DNA of 64,000 bases from [Mycobacterium] fortunisiensis (GCF_019050325.1 NZ_VOMB01000002.1:372001-436000); one strand, 5' to 3'. Shown: positions 51,592-60,483, counted from the stretch's first letter. The notes: generated by a model from the sequence alone, not told the origin. A program made the numbers and translations.

Positions 51592-52170
51592 CTAACATCC
51601 GGGGGTCAGCAGCGCCTTCACGTAGCCGCCCGACTGCCGGATGAACATCCACGTCCAGTAGGAAAAGTCGGGCCTGGTCGGACTGGCGACCATGGTGAGC
51701 TCACCGTCGAAGCACTTGCCGACGATGTAGCGGGCGCGGGACACGTGCGGGGTGAACGTGACGACGATGATGTGCTGCCACCCGTATTCCTTTGCATCAT
51801 CGCGGATTTCCTGTGCCTCACCCTCGGTGGTCCACGGATCGGGGATGAAGCACTTGACCTCGAAGCTGAACTGCTGGTGGCAGTACTTGTCCATCCTGGG
51901 GTCGTCCGCACCGGTCGATTGGGAGATCAGCAGGAACGGGGCGTACCCCTGCTGAGCCAGTTGCAGTCCCAGGTCGAACCGCTCGTATGGGGTTCCGCCG
52001 AGCACCACGATCGCATCGGCGGGCCGCAACGGGTCGGTCTGCGGGTGTTTGTACACCTTCCAGCCGAGCCCGATCCAACCGACGAGCAGCACCCCGACCA
52101 CGGCCAACGCCAGCCATATTCGCCGACGACGCAGCGGCTGCGCGGTGGGCACTTCAGTTTCAGAGCTCAT
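51592..52170 (-). CDS. YdcF/SanA-like (DUF218) membrane protein
   Basis: 192 aa. One N-terminal helix (about 17-38: IWLALAVVGVLLVGWIGLGW) anchors a DUF218 domain outside or inside the membrane: ADAIVVLGGTPYERFDLGLQ, APFLLISQS, TEGEAQEIRDDAKEYGW and VVTFTPHVSRARYIV. The family includes SanA/ElyC, linked to envelope integrity and lipid-linked sugar metabolism. Placement inside the exopolysaccharide operon suggests a role in lipid-carrier or polymer handling. It overlaps the preceding gene by 11 bp. Confidence 0.85.
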   Translation of the reverse strand: MSSETEVPTAQPLRRRRIWLALAVVGVLLVGWIGLGWKVYKHPQTDPLRPADAIVVLGGTPYERFDLGLQLAQQGYAPFLLISQSTGADDPRMDKYCHQQFSFEVKCFIPDPWTTEGEAQEIRDDAKEYGWQHIIVVTFTPHVSRARYIVGKCFDGELTMVASPTRPDFSYWTWMFIRQSGGYVKALLTPGC

Positions 52171-53161
52171 CTACCATCTCCCTGGCCCGGTCCACATAGC
52201 GATGCGCTTCGGTGGTGATCCGGCGGTGGCCGGCGGCCGCGATCTGCTCGGCGCGGTCCGGATGCCGGGCACAGTGCTGCAGAATGTCGCGAAGCTCCTC
52301 CTCGTCGGAGAAAAGCAGGCATTCGGATCCCTCGGTGAGCAGCTCGGCATGCTCGTCGGTGCGTTCACCCACGAAAAGCCCACCGGTTGCCGGGATTTCG
52401 AAGGTGCGGCAGGTATGGGTGTCGCGGTTGTCGGAGTTGAGCAGCACCAGGTTCGCGGTCACCGACGCGACCGCGGCCGCGAACCGGTCGCCGTAGATCG
52501 CCCCGCCCACCGTGGCGTGGCCGGCCTGCAGTGCCGGGATGCGCCGCCAGCCCGGGCCGTGCACGAGCAGCTTGTCGCCATGCTCCTTGGCCAGCCGGGT
52601 GATGAGCCCGGCGCGGTCGGGGCGTCTGGCCCCGATGAACCCGACGAGGTACTGCTGGGCACCGCGTTTGGCGCACGGGCGATGCCAGGCCGGGTCGTAG
52701 GCGCTGCGAACGAATTTCACCCGCCGCGCGCCGCGGGCCGTCAACTCGGGCACATTGTGCCGTTTGGTGGTGACGACCAGATCCCATTGTGCCTCGTGGG
52801 CCAAGTATTCGGGGGTGGTGTTGTACGGGTTGCCGACGTCGTCGGGACTGTAGTGCACCCGCACCGGGGCCGGAACGCCGAGCAGTCGCTCCTGGTCCAG
52901 ATGTACGCCCTTGTAGGTGAACAGCATGTCGGGCTTGAAAGCCCGTGCGGCGTCCTCGATTTGATGGTGCACCTGCTCGCGTGGCCACGGTGCGCGACGC
53001 TGCTTGGTCTTGGCGTAGAGCCAGGAGGGCGAGAACCGGGTGGGCAGTGTGACCGCCGTGGTGTCGATGACCACCACGTCGTGTCCGGCCTGACGGAAGC
53101 CGTCGGCGAGTGAGCGTGCGTTACTTCCGATCCAGTCGTCACCGACATACAGAATCTTCAT
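52160..53161 (-). CDS. CgeB-like glycosyltransferase
   Basis: 333 aa from ATG 53161, preceded by a GGGGG ribosome site. GT-B-like organisation: KILYVGDDWIGSNARSLADG at the start, KPDMLFTYKGVHLDQERLLG, RVHYSPDDVGNPYNTTPEYL, and a C-terminal GT1-like part RTFEIPATGGLFVGERTDEH followed by LLFSDEEELRDIL. This is the CgeB/Glyco_trans_1_2 group found in spore-coat and polysaccharide clusters. Overlaps the flippase gene by 23 bp and the YdcF-like gene by 11 bp, so it is firmly within the operon. Confidence 0.82.
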   Translation of the reverse strand: MKILYVGDDWIGSNARSLADGFRQAGHDVVVIDTTAVTLPTRFSPSWLYAKTKQRRAPWPREQVHHQIEDAARAFKPDMLFTYKGVHLDQERLLGVPAPVRVHYSPDDVGNPYNTTPEYLAHEAQWDLVVTTKRHNVPELTARGARRVKFVRSAYDPAWHRPCAKRGAQQYLVGFIGARRPDRAGLITRLAKEHGDKLLVHGPGWRRIPALQAGHATVGGAIYGDRFAAAVASVTANLVLLNSDNRDTHTCRTFEIPATGGLFVGERTDEHAELLTEGSECLLFSDEEELRDILQHCARHPDRAEQIAAAGHRRITTEAHRYVDRAREMVDEL

Positions 53162-54455
53162 CGGCACCCCCTTCCACTGTGGTGACGGCGCGCCGCTCGC
53201 GGTGCACCAGATGGCGCATCCGGGCCAGGTACCAGCCCGCCACGCAGAACTCGGCAGCGATGGTGCCGCCGACCAGTGCCCACACCGAGTGGGTCACCGA
53301 CGCGGTGAGCAGACCGGCGGCCGAGGCCGCGGTGCCGACGAGCGAGGCGATCAGGATGCCGTGGGTGTCCTGTCGAACCGGGAGCAGCGCGGTGTTGATG
53401 TAGGAGCTGATGGTGCTGGCCGGCAGGATGACGAGCTCGGCGCGCAGCAGGCTCACCGCCGACGTGAACTCGGCGCCGAAGATCACGTGGACGACGGGTA
53501 CGGCGCAGAGCCAGAGCAGGCCCGCGGCGAGACCGGCGATCGCCGCACTGCCCCACAGGCCGCGAATGCCGTGACGCCAGAACTGTTCATGGCCGCTGCG
53601 GCGGGCCATGCGTGGCAACAGCACCAGGCCGATCATGTCCAGAAGCGACTGCATGGCCCGGACCAGCCGGTCGCCGGCCGAATACAGACCCAGCGAGACG
53701 GCGTCGAGCAGGCCCGAGTAGATGGCGGGCGCTCCCTGCCCGTACCCCGTGGTCAGCACCCGAGAGGTGACTATCGGCCAGCTCGTCCGCAGGATCTGTG
53801 CCGGTGCCTGTGGCCGCACCAGTCGCCCGAAATGCCGTTGGCTGTCCCACCACGTCCCGGCGACGGTCAGGATGGCGGACACCAGCAGACACCACATCGC
53901 GGTCGCGGCGTGGCGGGAGTGCGGGAGCAGTGCCACGAGCAGGATCAGATAGACGATGCGACCGCTGCCCTGGTACAGCGCCGATGCGACGAATCGTCCC
54001 TGCCCGATGAGCAGCCAGTCGTCGGAAGTGGACCAGAGGCCGCCGGCGAGCAATCCCAGCAGGATCATGTGCAGGTAGGGCGGCGCGCCGGCCAGAAAGC
54101 CCACGACGTAGGCAAGCGCCAGCACGGTCAGCGTGGTCAACCGCAGCGCCAGGTAGTCCGCGCGGAGTTGTTGGAGCCGATGCGGCGTATCGCGTAGCTC
54201 GGGCACCCGGGCCGCCAGAAACGGCGTCATACCCAGATCGACGATGATGGAACCGAAGAAGTAGGCCGCCATGCCGACGGCCAGCAGCCCCATCCCCGCC
54301 GGGCCCAGAATGCGGGCCAGCAGCGGCACCGTGACCAGGGTGACCACGTACTGCCCGTACTTGCCGAACACCACGGCCCCGAAGTCGCGGACCAGCCGCA
54401 GCACCCGGGGAACCAGCGGGTGATGCTCGAGACGCGCCCGAAAACCGTTATGCAC
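53139..54455 (-). CDS. Polysaccharide flippase (Wzx/MVF-like)
   Basis: 438 aa from GTG 54455, which overlaps the preceding stop by eight bases (GTGCATAA); GTG 54488 is an alternative. About 12-14 membrane helices in the oligosaccharide-flippase pattern: YGQYVVTLVTVPLLARILGP at the N-terminus (the RxLGPxxxG motif), FGSIIVDLGMTPFLAARVPE, SRVLTTGYGQGAPAIYSGLL and LRAELVILPASTISSYIN. It would move lipid-linked oligosaccharide across the plasma membrane. No polymerase of standard Wzy type is obvious. Confidence 0.87.
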   Translation of the reverse strand: MHNGFRARLEHHPLVPRVLRLVRDFGAVVFGKYGQYVVTLVTVPLLARILGPAGMGLLAVGMAAYFFGSIIVDLGMTPFLAARVPELRDTPHRLQQLRADYLALRLTTLTVLALAYVVGFLAGAPPYLHMILLGLLAGGLWSTSDDWLLIGQGRFVASALYQGSGRIVYLILLVALLPHSRHAATAMWCLLVSAILTVAGTWWDSQRHFGRLVRPQAPAQILRTSWPIVTSRVLTTGYGQGAPAIYSGLLDAVSLGLYSAGDRLVRAMQSLLDMIGLVLLPRMARRSGHEQFWRHGIRGLWGSAAIAGLAAGLLWLCAVPVVHVIFGAEFTSAVSLLRAELVILPASTISSYINTALLPVRQDTHGILIASLVGTAASAAGLLTASVTHSVWALVGGTIAAEFCVAGWYLARMRHLVHRERRAVTTVEGGADEDSVCR

Positions 54456-55644
54456 GAGGCATTTCCGTGGCAGTTCGGGTGTGACCACCCCGGCTGGTCA
54501 CGATGTCGGCGAGGAATTTGGCCACCACACGGGCGGATTCGGCGACATCGAAGCGCTGGGCGCGTAGCCGACCGGCCTGGGCCAGCCGGGTGCGCAGCTG
54601 CGCATCGGCGATGAGCTGGTCGAGTGCGACGGTCAGGTCTGCGGTGTCGCCGGCGTCGACGAGCAGCCCGCTCACGTCAGGTTCGACGATCTCGGCGGGG
54701 CCGCCGGGTCGTGTCGCGATCACCGCGCAGCCCGCCTGTAGGCCCTCCACGATCACCTGGCCGAACGGCTCGGCGATCACCGAGCTGTGCACGAGAATGT
54801 CCGATCCGAGCAGGATTTCGGTCGGATCGTCGACGTGTCCGGTGAATTCCACCGGCAGTTGCAGTTCCCGGGCCAGGTCCTCGAGTTCGTTGCGGAACGA
54901 TTCCTCGCCGAAGAACGTGCCGCCCACCAGGTACACCCGGCGCGGCCGCAGCGCGGTGCGGGCCAGCGCACGCAGGACGACGTCCTGGCCCTTCCAGGGT
55001 GTCAACCGGCCGACGACGGCAACGGTGGCTTCCTCCGGCGCGCGCTGAGGTTCCCGACGCGTCCCGGTGGTGCGGCTGAAATCGGCGCCCGGATAGGCGA
55101 TGACGCTGCGGCGCCTCCACCTCGCCACGGTGTCCGCCGTGGAACGGCTGTTGGCGATGTAACCGTCGGCAACGATCCAGCCGAGCGCGCGGATCATCAA
55201 AGACAATGTCCGGCCGAAGTATTCGGCCGAGATCCGGTCGTGTACCTGCCAGAGCAGGGGAATTCGAGCCCTGGCGGCCGCCACGGCGGACATGACGAGG
55301 GCTTTCGTGCTGCCGGCGATCAGGACGTCGGCGCGGTGGTCTCGCGCCGCAGCGCCGAGTGACCATCCGACCCGCAGTAACGCTGCGCCACCGGCCAGGC
55401 GCCGCAGCCAGCCGGAACCCTGGATGGTCATGCTGCGGCTGTCGAAGGCGTTGGGCAGCACGGTGGTCGGGATGCCCTGCGCGCGCATCTTGGCGATCAT
55501 CGGCCCGTCCTCGGTGAGGATCACCGAGGCCTCGACCGGGTGAGATTCCCGCAGCGCCGCGACCAGCCGCGCCGTCGCGAGTTCAGCCCCGGACGGCGCG
55601 GCGGTATGCCCGACGAACAGCGCCCTGATCGGCTGCCCGGTCAC
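54448..55644 (-). CDS. GT4 glycosyltransferase
   Basis: 398 aa from GTG 55644, overlapping the previous stop as GTGA. GT-B fold: RALFVGHTAAPSGAELATAR (glycine-rich N-terminal loop), PLLWQVHDRISAEYF, VAVVGRLTPWKGQDVVLRAL (donor-binding) and E-x7-E in EPFGQVIVEGLQAGCAVIAT. Retaining sugar transfer from a nucleotide donor. Second gene of the minus-strand operon. Confidence 0.9.
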   Translation of the reverse strand: MTGQPIRALFVGHTAAPSGAELATARLVAALRESHPVEASVILTEDGPMIAKMRAQGIPTTVLPNAFDSRSMTIQGSGWLRRLAGGAALLRVGWSLGAAARDHRADVLIAGSTKALVMSAVAAARARIPLLWQVHDRISAEYFGRTLSLMIRALGWIVADGYIANSRSTADTVARWRRRSVIAYPGADFSRTTGTRREPQRAPEEATVAVVGRLTPWKGQDVVLRALARTALRPRRVYLVGGTFFGEESFRNELEDLARELQLPVEFTGHVDDPTEILLGSDILVHSSVIAEPFGQVIVEGLQAGCAVIATRPGGPAEIVEPDVSGLLVDAGDTADLTVALDQLIADAQLRTRLAQAGRLRAQRFDVAESARVVAKFLADIVTSRGGHTRTATEMPRA

Positions 55645-56732
55645 GCGGCCAGCCCCTGATACAACGTGTGATGGCGTTGCGCGGCAACTGCCCAGGAGAA
55701 GGTTTCGGCATGGGCGCGGCAGCGCAGCGGGCTGGGCAGCGCGCCGTCCAGGGCCGCGACGAGCCGGGTGGCAAGCGCTTCGGCGTTGTCTGCCGGGACC
55801 ACCAGGGTGGGATCCAGGTCGCGTACCGCGTCGGGGAGTCCACCGCAATCGCTGACCACCGCGGGGCGGCCGGTGGCCAGGGATTCCAGGGCGATCAGAC
55901 CGAAACCCTCCAGTGCGATGCTCGGCACCACCGTCAGCTCGGCCCGCGAATACCACCGAGCCAACGCCGAATCCTCGATACGGCCCAGGAACTCGATGTC
56001 CTGGTCCAGGCCGGCCGCGGTGACCTGCCGCCGCAGATCGTTCTCCGCGGTTCCGGTGCCGACGATGACGAGGTGAGCGTCGGCATGCGCGGCGGTGACC
56101 GCGGGCCAGGCCTCGATGAGGCGATGGATGCCCATGCGGTGCTCGAGCCGGCGGACGCACAGCACGATGCGCCGGTGGTCGGGCACATCAGGTTTGGGAA
56201 GGCCGGCGAACCTGTCGAGGTCCACGCCCGGTGGGATCACCTCGATCCGGTCGGCCGGCACCCGGTAGTCCTCGATGAGGACGTCGCGAAAGTGGCTCGA
56301 CAACACCACGAATCGCTGTGCCCCGGCGTAACGGATGCGCTCGACGAGGTACTTGGCGCGGGCCCGGAGTTCGGTGGTGCCGGCGAACCGGCTCTCTGCC
56401 GCCCAGGGACCGTGAAAGTGCACGACGAGCGGTCGACGCCGGCTGCGGTCGATCGCGGCAGGCCCGTAGAGGCAGAAGTGACGGTCGAGGACGCCGGCTG
56501 GCGCCAGTCCGGTTCGGTCGGTGAACGCGGCAGTGACGCGCGACCACGTCGACCCGCCGGTGTCGCCCCAGGACTGCCCACCGGTCGGCGGGCTGCCGAA
56601 GGCCGTCGCCGAGAGGTCGAGGTCGGTGCGGCAGCGCAGCGCGGTGAACAGATCGGTGAAGTACCGATTCAGGCCGCCGGGCATGGCGGAAAACCACTCG
56701 GACCCGGTCATGTGGACTCTGATCGGAGGCAT
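55641..56732 (-). CDS. GT4 glycosyltransferase, first gene of the exopolysaccharide operon
   Basis: 363 aa. ATG 56732 (also GTG one codon earlier) preceded by GAGGAGG. RVHMTGSEWFSAMPGGLNRY is the N-terminal acceptor loop; VVHFHGPWAAESRF, VIPPGVDLDRFAG, LCVRRLEHRMGIHRLIEAWP and E-x7-E in EGFGLIALESLATGRPAVVS follow. It opens a run of six genes with overlaps or an 11-bp gap, read away from a 570-bp divergent promoter region. Confidence 0.9.
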   Translation of the reverse strand: MPPIRVHMTGSEWFSAMPGGLNRYFTDLFTALRCRTDLDLSATAFGSPPTGGQSWGDTGGSTWSRVTAAFTDRTGLAPAGVLDRHFCLYGPAAIDRSRRRPLVVHFHGPWAAESRFAGTTELRARAKYLVERIRYAGAQRFVVLSSHFRDVLIEDYRVPADRIEVIPPGVDLDRFAGLPKPDVPDHRRIVLCVRRLEHRMGIHRLIEAWPAVTAAHADAHLVIVGTGTAENDLRRQVTAAGLDQDIEFLGRIEDSALARWYSRAELTVVPSIALEGFGLIALESLATGRPAVVSDCGGLPDAVRDLDPTLVVPADNAEALATRLVAALDGALPSPLRCRAHAETFSWAVAAQRHHTLYQGLAA

Positions 56733-56735
56733 CAC

Positions 56736-57310
56736 ACCGCCTCCTCACGTGGGGGAAGTATTGCGAAACGAATATGTGTCATCAGACAAATTTGTGTGGT
56801 TACCGAGATACAAACGTTATATGCGTGCTTAGTCGAGTTGCCGGGCTGATGCTGGCAACGTGATCAGAAAGTCACGTTACCTGAAACATCTGGCATCGAG
56901 TTCGCGCCGAGTGCCGTGACCGAGCGCAAATGCTGACGACGCTGTCAATGTCTGCTGCGGCGAAAATTCTGGTGGAGAAATCTCCGATCATTCGCAAAGG
57001 TGCCGTCTACCTGCGGTTATACGGCCCCGTCGGGGGCTTGTCGGGTGCATCGGATGCGCACGTCGAGTTTGCGTGAGCGTCTGACTGATGGCATAACGAG
57101 AGTAAGTACTTCGTCCGTGGGGCGTTCATTGTGGAATGCACCAGAGGGCGCTATTGAGCGCGGTGATTTGAATCACCATGCCCGGTAAGTGGCAGCGCGT
57201 GACGACAGGGCAAGCGTAATCGAATAGGACGGCATCTCAACGGATCTGTGCAGGTCATCGAGGTAAATCAGTCGCTATTGACTAGACGTACGAACGGGGT
57301 CGTGTACTTG
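56736..57310. other. Long divergent promoter region of the exopolysaccharide cluster
   Basis: About 575 bp with visibly lower GC than its surroundings and no credible gene. It separates the minus-strand glycosyltransferase operon from the plus-strand sugar-transferase gene and holds the dyad at 56857-56878. Codons between 57248 and 57310 are rare types for this genome, which argues that the sugar-transferase start is ATG 57311 and not the upstream GTG. Confidence 0.65.
56857..56878. promoter_or_regulatory. Dyad AACGTGA-N8-TCACGTT
   Basis: Perfect 7-bp inverted arms with eight spacer bases, 125 bp upstream of the first glycosyltransferase gene. The N8 spacing differs from the CRP site (GTGA-N6-TCAC), so another dimeric regulator is likely. 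Confidence 0.55.
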
Positions 57311-58801
57311 ATGGAACCGAGAACCACCAGCGAGGATGTCAGCAGTCCGATTCGACGCAGCGCCGGCCCGCGTCTGAGCAGATTGGTCTCGCTCTATCGG
57401 CGCTGGACGGTGGTCGCCGATCTGATCGTCATCACGCTCAGCTCGATCGTCGGCTTCCTGCTCGTCCATCGTTGGTGGCCCGGCGTGCTGACGCTGGGTG
57501 ATCGGCACATGATGCTGTTGGTCCTGGTCGCCGTGACCTGGTTCGCGGCGCTGTCGGTGCGCAACCTGACCGCCGAAAATGTGCTGCGCACGTACGTCCA
57601 CGAACTCCAGCTGGCCGTAGGCGTCACCGTCCCGCTGTTCGGCGTCGTGGTGGTCGCCTACATCCTCGGGCACTTCATCCCGCACATGCATGGGGTGCTG
57701 TACTTCGACGGAATCGACCTGCGCCACCTGGCCGTCGCCCTCCCGTTGGGCCTCGTCGGCACCATGGCGGTTCGATACGTGTTGTCGCGGCGCATCGCCG
57801 AGGCCGGCGGTGGCAGGACCCCGGTGCTGTTGGCGGGCGGTCAGGAAGCCGTGCAGGCGATGGCGAACGCGATCCGGTGCTACCGGCGCGACAGGTTCGA
57901 AATCGTGGGTGCGTGCACCACCGAGCCGGCCGACAAACTTGGCGAGTCCATCGGCACCGGTGATCACTCGGTGCCCGTCATCGGCGACGACCGGTCCATC
58001 GTCGAAGCGGCACGCAAAACCGGGGCCCAGTTGGTGGCTGCGGCGACCACCGATCGCCTCGGGTATGACGAGCTGCTCGATCTGGCCACTGACCTTGAGG
58101 ACGCGGGCGTCGACCTCGCCGTCGCCACTGATGTGCCCGGTGCGGCCGAGCCCGCCGCGCGGATGCCGATGCTCCAGATCCTCGCTCCCGGGTATCGGCG
58201 GGCCCGGTCGATGTCGAAGAGGTTGTTCGACATCGTGTTCTCGTTGGCGGCGGTCCTCGCCACCGGGCCGGTGATGGTGACGATCGCGGTGGCCATCAAG
58301 CTGACGAGCCCGGGGCCGGTGTTCTACATTTCCGAGCGCATCGGCCGCAACGGGGTGCCTTTCCGGATGGTCAAGTTCCGCAGCATGCGCGACGGAGCCG
58401 ACCGCGACGTGGCCGAGATGATCGCCTCGACCGACGACGGTCCGGTCTTTTTCAAGGTGAAAGCCGATCCTCGGGTCACCCCGGTGGGGTCGGTCATCCG
58501 CAAGTACAGCCTCGATGAGCTGCCCCAGTTCTTCAACGTGCTGGCCGGCAGCATGAGCATGGTGGGTCCCCGACCCCAGGTGCAGCGGGAAGTCGACTCG
58601 TACGACGAAACCATGCGGCGTCGACTGCTGGTGAAGCCGGGCGTCACCGGCCAGTGGCAGGTGAGTGGCCGCTCGAACTTGTCGGCCGCGGAATCGATCC
58701 GGCATGACGTGTCCTACGTCAACAACTGCTCGATGGGGCTGGACCTGAGCATCATCGCCAAGACGATCGGCGCCGTGGTGCGCGGTGAAGGTGCCTACTG
58801 A
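57311..58801 (+). CDS. Polyprenyl-phosphate sugar-1-phosphate transferase (WbaP/CpsE-like)
   Basis: 496 aa from ATG 57311. N-terminal half: four membrane helices (for example DLIVITLSSIVGFLLVHRWW) and a CoA-binding-like cytosolic domain (TPVLLAGGQEAVQAMANAIR). C-terminal half is the bacterial sugar transferase: KRLFDIVFSLAAVLATGPVM (re-entrant helix), SERIGRNGVPFRMVKFRSM, KYSLDELPQFFNVLAGSMSM, VGPRPQ and KPGVTGQWQVSGRSN. It transfers hexose-1-phosphate to polyprenyl phosphate and so starts each repeat unit. Divergent from the glycosyltransferase operon; the next gene begins immediately after its stop. Confidence 0.92.
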   Translation: MEPRTTSEDVSSPIRRSAGPRLSRLVSLYRRWTVVADLIVITLSSIVGFLLVHRWWPGVLTLGDRHMMLLVLVAVTWFAALSVRNLTAENVLRTYVHELQLAVGVTVPLFGVVVVAYILGHFIPHMHGVLYFDGIDLRHLAVALPLGLVGTMAVRYVLSRRIAEAGGGRTPVLLAGGQEAVQAMANAIRCYRRDRFEIVGACTTEPADKLGESIGTGDHSVPVIGDDRSIVEAARKTGAQLVAAATTDRLGYDELLDLATDLEDAGVDLAVATDVPGAAEPAARMPMLQILAPGYRRARSMSKRLFDIVFSLAAVLATGPVMVTIAVAIKLTSPGPVFYISERIGRNGVPFRMVKFRSMRDGADRDVAEMIASTDDGPVFFKVKADPRVTPVGSVIRKYSLDELPQFFNVLAGSMSMVGPRPQVQREVDSYDETMRRRLLVKPGVTGQWQVSGRSNLSAAESIRHDVSYVNNCSMGLDLSIIAKTIGAVVRGEGAY

Positions 58802-59977
58802 GTGCGGCTGAGCACACCGGCGCTGCCGGACGCGTTGCCCCGCTGGCTGTATCTGGGGTCGGCACTGCTGACCGGGCTGGCGGTGCTGGGCAAGGCGCCG
58901 CTTGTCGCCGGGGTCGTTCCGGTGCCGGCCGGGCTGGTCTATGTCCTGTGTGCGGCCAGTTGTCTTGTCCCCCTGCTGTATCGGAAGTTTCTCAGCGTCG
59001 CGCGCTATCTGGCGGTGCCGATCGTGCTGGCGGTGTGGCTGGTTGCCGTCGTCGTGCAATCGCGCCTGCTCAGCCATTTTCACAGTGAGGGTCGCGGCAC
59101 CGATCAGGGTGACTGCGTCAGCGTGGGTGTGGGTCAGCTCCTGCATGGATCGTGGCCCTACGACCGCGCGCTGATGTGGAGCCACAACCCGATGAGTTGT
59201 GGTCCGGGTTGGTTGGCTGCCCATGTGCCGTCGGCGCTCATCGGATATCCGGCGACGATGGCCGTGTTGTTCACCTGCGCCGTCGCAGTCGTGTACCGGC
59301 TGCATGGATCCGATGTCACGGCGAAATTTCTTGTGCTGCTGGCGATTACCCCTGGATTTTGGCTGTCGTATGCCAACGGGAACGACTTCGTCACGTTTGG
59401 GGTGATCGTGGTGGCGGTGTCGGCGCTGACGGTGACCGATCGGCCCGTGCACCGGTGGTTGGCGGTTGCCGGCGCGGTGGTCGTCTCGCAGTTCCGATTG
59501 CCGTTTGTGCTGCTGCCCGCGGCCATGCGGGTTCGATGGCAGGTGCCGGCATGTCTTGTCAGCATCGGCCTCTACGGGGTCTTTGCGTGGTGGCGGCCCG
59601 ATGCGATGTTCCGCGACGGCCCATTCCACGTGCTGGAGAAATCCGCGGACCTGGCCGGTGTTCCCGGCGGGCGGCTCGTGACGGTCGTGTTGTTCGTGGT
59701 CGTGACGGTGGCGATCGCCATGGTCGCGCTGCGGTTCCCGGCGCGCTATTCCGCGCTGGTGTACATAACCTTGGCCCTCGTCCCGCTGGCCGCCGCCGGC
59801 CTCGTCGCCGCGATCCGGGAGCAGCACGGTGTCATCGACGTGCTCGGGCACTGGGAGGGCGTTTCCTGGCTGACCGCGGTCGTGGCGGTCGCGGCCGGGC
59901 TGATGGGTGGTACGGGCGACGCTAGGTGTCGCTCCGGGATCGGAACCGCCGTCGGCGATCGCCGTCGGACTGGTTGA
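58802..59977 (+). CDS. Polytopic membrane protein, GT-C/polymerase-like candidate
   Basis: 391 aa from GTG 58802, directly abutting the sugar-transferase stop. Nine to ten hydrophobic helices and one external loop rich in charged and aromatic residues (GRGTDQGDCVSVGVGQLLHG followed by SWPYDRALMWSHNP). That loop recalls GT87-type mannosyltransferases, in which an early acidic residue is catalytic. It could be the polymerase or a lipid-sugar-dependent glycosyltransferase of the cluster; neither is proven. The last 56 bp overlap tail-to-tail with the HD hydrolase gene. Confidence 0.75.
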   Translation: MRLSTPALPDALPRWLYLGSALLTGLAVLGKAPLVAGVVPVPAGLVYVLCAASCLVPLLYRKFLSVARYLAVPIVLAVWLVAVVVQSRLLSHFHSEGRGTDQGDCVSVGVGQLLHGSWPYDRALMWSHNPMSCGPGWLAAHVPSALIGYPATMAVLFTCAVAVVYRLHGSDVTAKFLVLLAITPGFWLSYANGNDFVTFGVIVVAVSALTVTDRPVHRWLAVAGAVVVSQFRLPFVLLPAAMRVRWQVPACLVSIGLYGVFAWWRPDAMFRDGPFHVLEKSADLAGVPGGRLVTVVLFVVVTVAIAMVALRFPARYSALVYITLALVPLAAAGLVAAIREQHGVIDVLGHWEGVSWLTAVVAVAAGLMGGTGDARCRSGIGTAVGDRRRTG

Positions 59978-60404
59978 CGCCAAGGGATTTATACGCCGCA
60001 GAGTACTTGCGGCGTAGACGCGCTTGAGTCGCATCGGAGAGTTGGTTCAACCGGGCGGGGTCCGAGTTGTCGGCGAGATCGGCCAACTTGACCTCGCGGG
60101 CCAGCGGGTTCTGTCGGATCGTCCGGTAATAGTCTTCAGGCGGTTGGCCGCTGCTGCGGGTAAGAATTTTGACCGCCTCGATCACCGGTGCTGGAAATCC
60201 GCAGTCGACGAGATCCGCGACGGACAGCGATGTGTCTTCCAAGCTGTCGTGCAGTAAAGCTGTGGTGATGGCCAATGGGTCTTCGGAGACAATGTAACTG
60301 GCGACTCGGCGCAGGTGACCAACGTAGGGCAAGCCTGCCTTGTCAACCTGGCCGGCGTGCGCCCGGTCGATCAGTTCGTTGGCGGTGGCGATGAGGTTAT
60401 CCAT
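59922..60404 (-). CDS. RSH-type HD hydrolase (small alarmone hydrolase-like)
   Basis: 160 aa from ATG 60404, with GGAAGG eight bases upstream. The whole protein follows the hydrolase half of RelA/SpoT: AHAGQVDKAGLPYVGHLRRV (first two metal His), TALLHDSLEDT (the HD pair with ED) and REVKLADLADNSD (the distal Asp). Length is that of small alarmone hydrolases such as MESH1. Such enzymes remove the 3'-pyrophosphate of (p)ppGpp, and some act as antitoxins to toxic small alarmone synthetases. A RelA/SpoT-like synthetase-fold gene lies 1.1 kb away (61500). The C-terminus is basic (GDRRRRFRSRSDT). Confidence 0.82.
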   Translation of the reverse strand: MDNLIATANELIDRAHAGQVDKAGLPYVGHLRRVASYIVSEDPLAITTALLHDSLEDTSLSVADLVDCGFPAPVIEAVKILTRSSGQPPEDYYRTIRQNPLAREVKLADLADNSDPARLNQLSDATQARLRRKYSAAYKSLGVNQSDGDRRRRFRSRSDT

Positions 60405-60470
60405 GTCACTACCTTCCGTCCGGTCCGACAACCTCGTTCAAACACGTCTCCCGCCCGGGATTTTCGACAA

Positions 60471-60476
60471 TACTTT
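60471..60476 (+). promoter_or_regulatory. -10 hexamer, leaderless gene at 60484
   Basis: TACTTT seven bases before GTG 60484, with no Shine-Dalgarno. Confidence 0.45.
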
Positions 60477-60483
60477 GCGTGTG

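Noticed and set aside
56857..56878. CRP (cAMP receptor protein) site
   Set aside because: The GTGA and TCAC halves are eight bases apart and not six, so the dyad does not fit the mycobacterial CRP consensus.
57000..57188. 62-codon frame in the exopolysaccharide divergent region
   Set aside because: No ribosome site, rare codons and no recognisable product; region reads as regulatory.
57275..60034. 919-codon open frame on the minus strand
   Set aside because: It lies antisense to the sugar transferase and the GT-C-like gene and encodes a His/Arg/Gly/Pro-rich product of the sort GC-rich antisense frames produce; no domain and no start signal.
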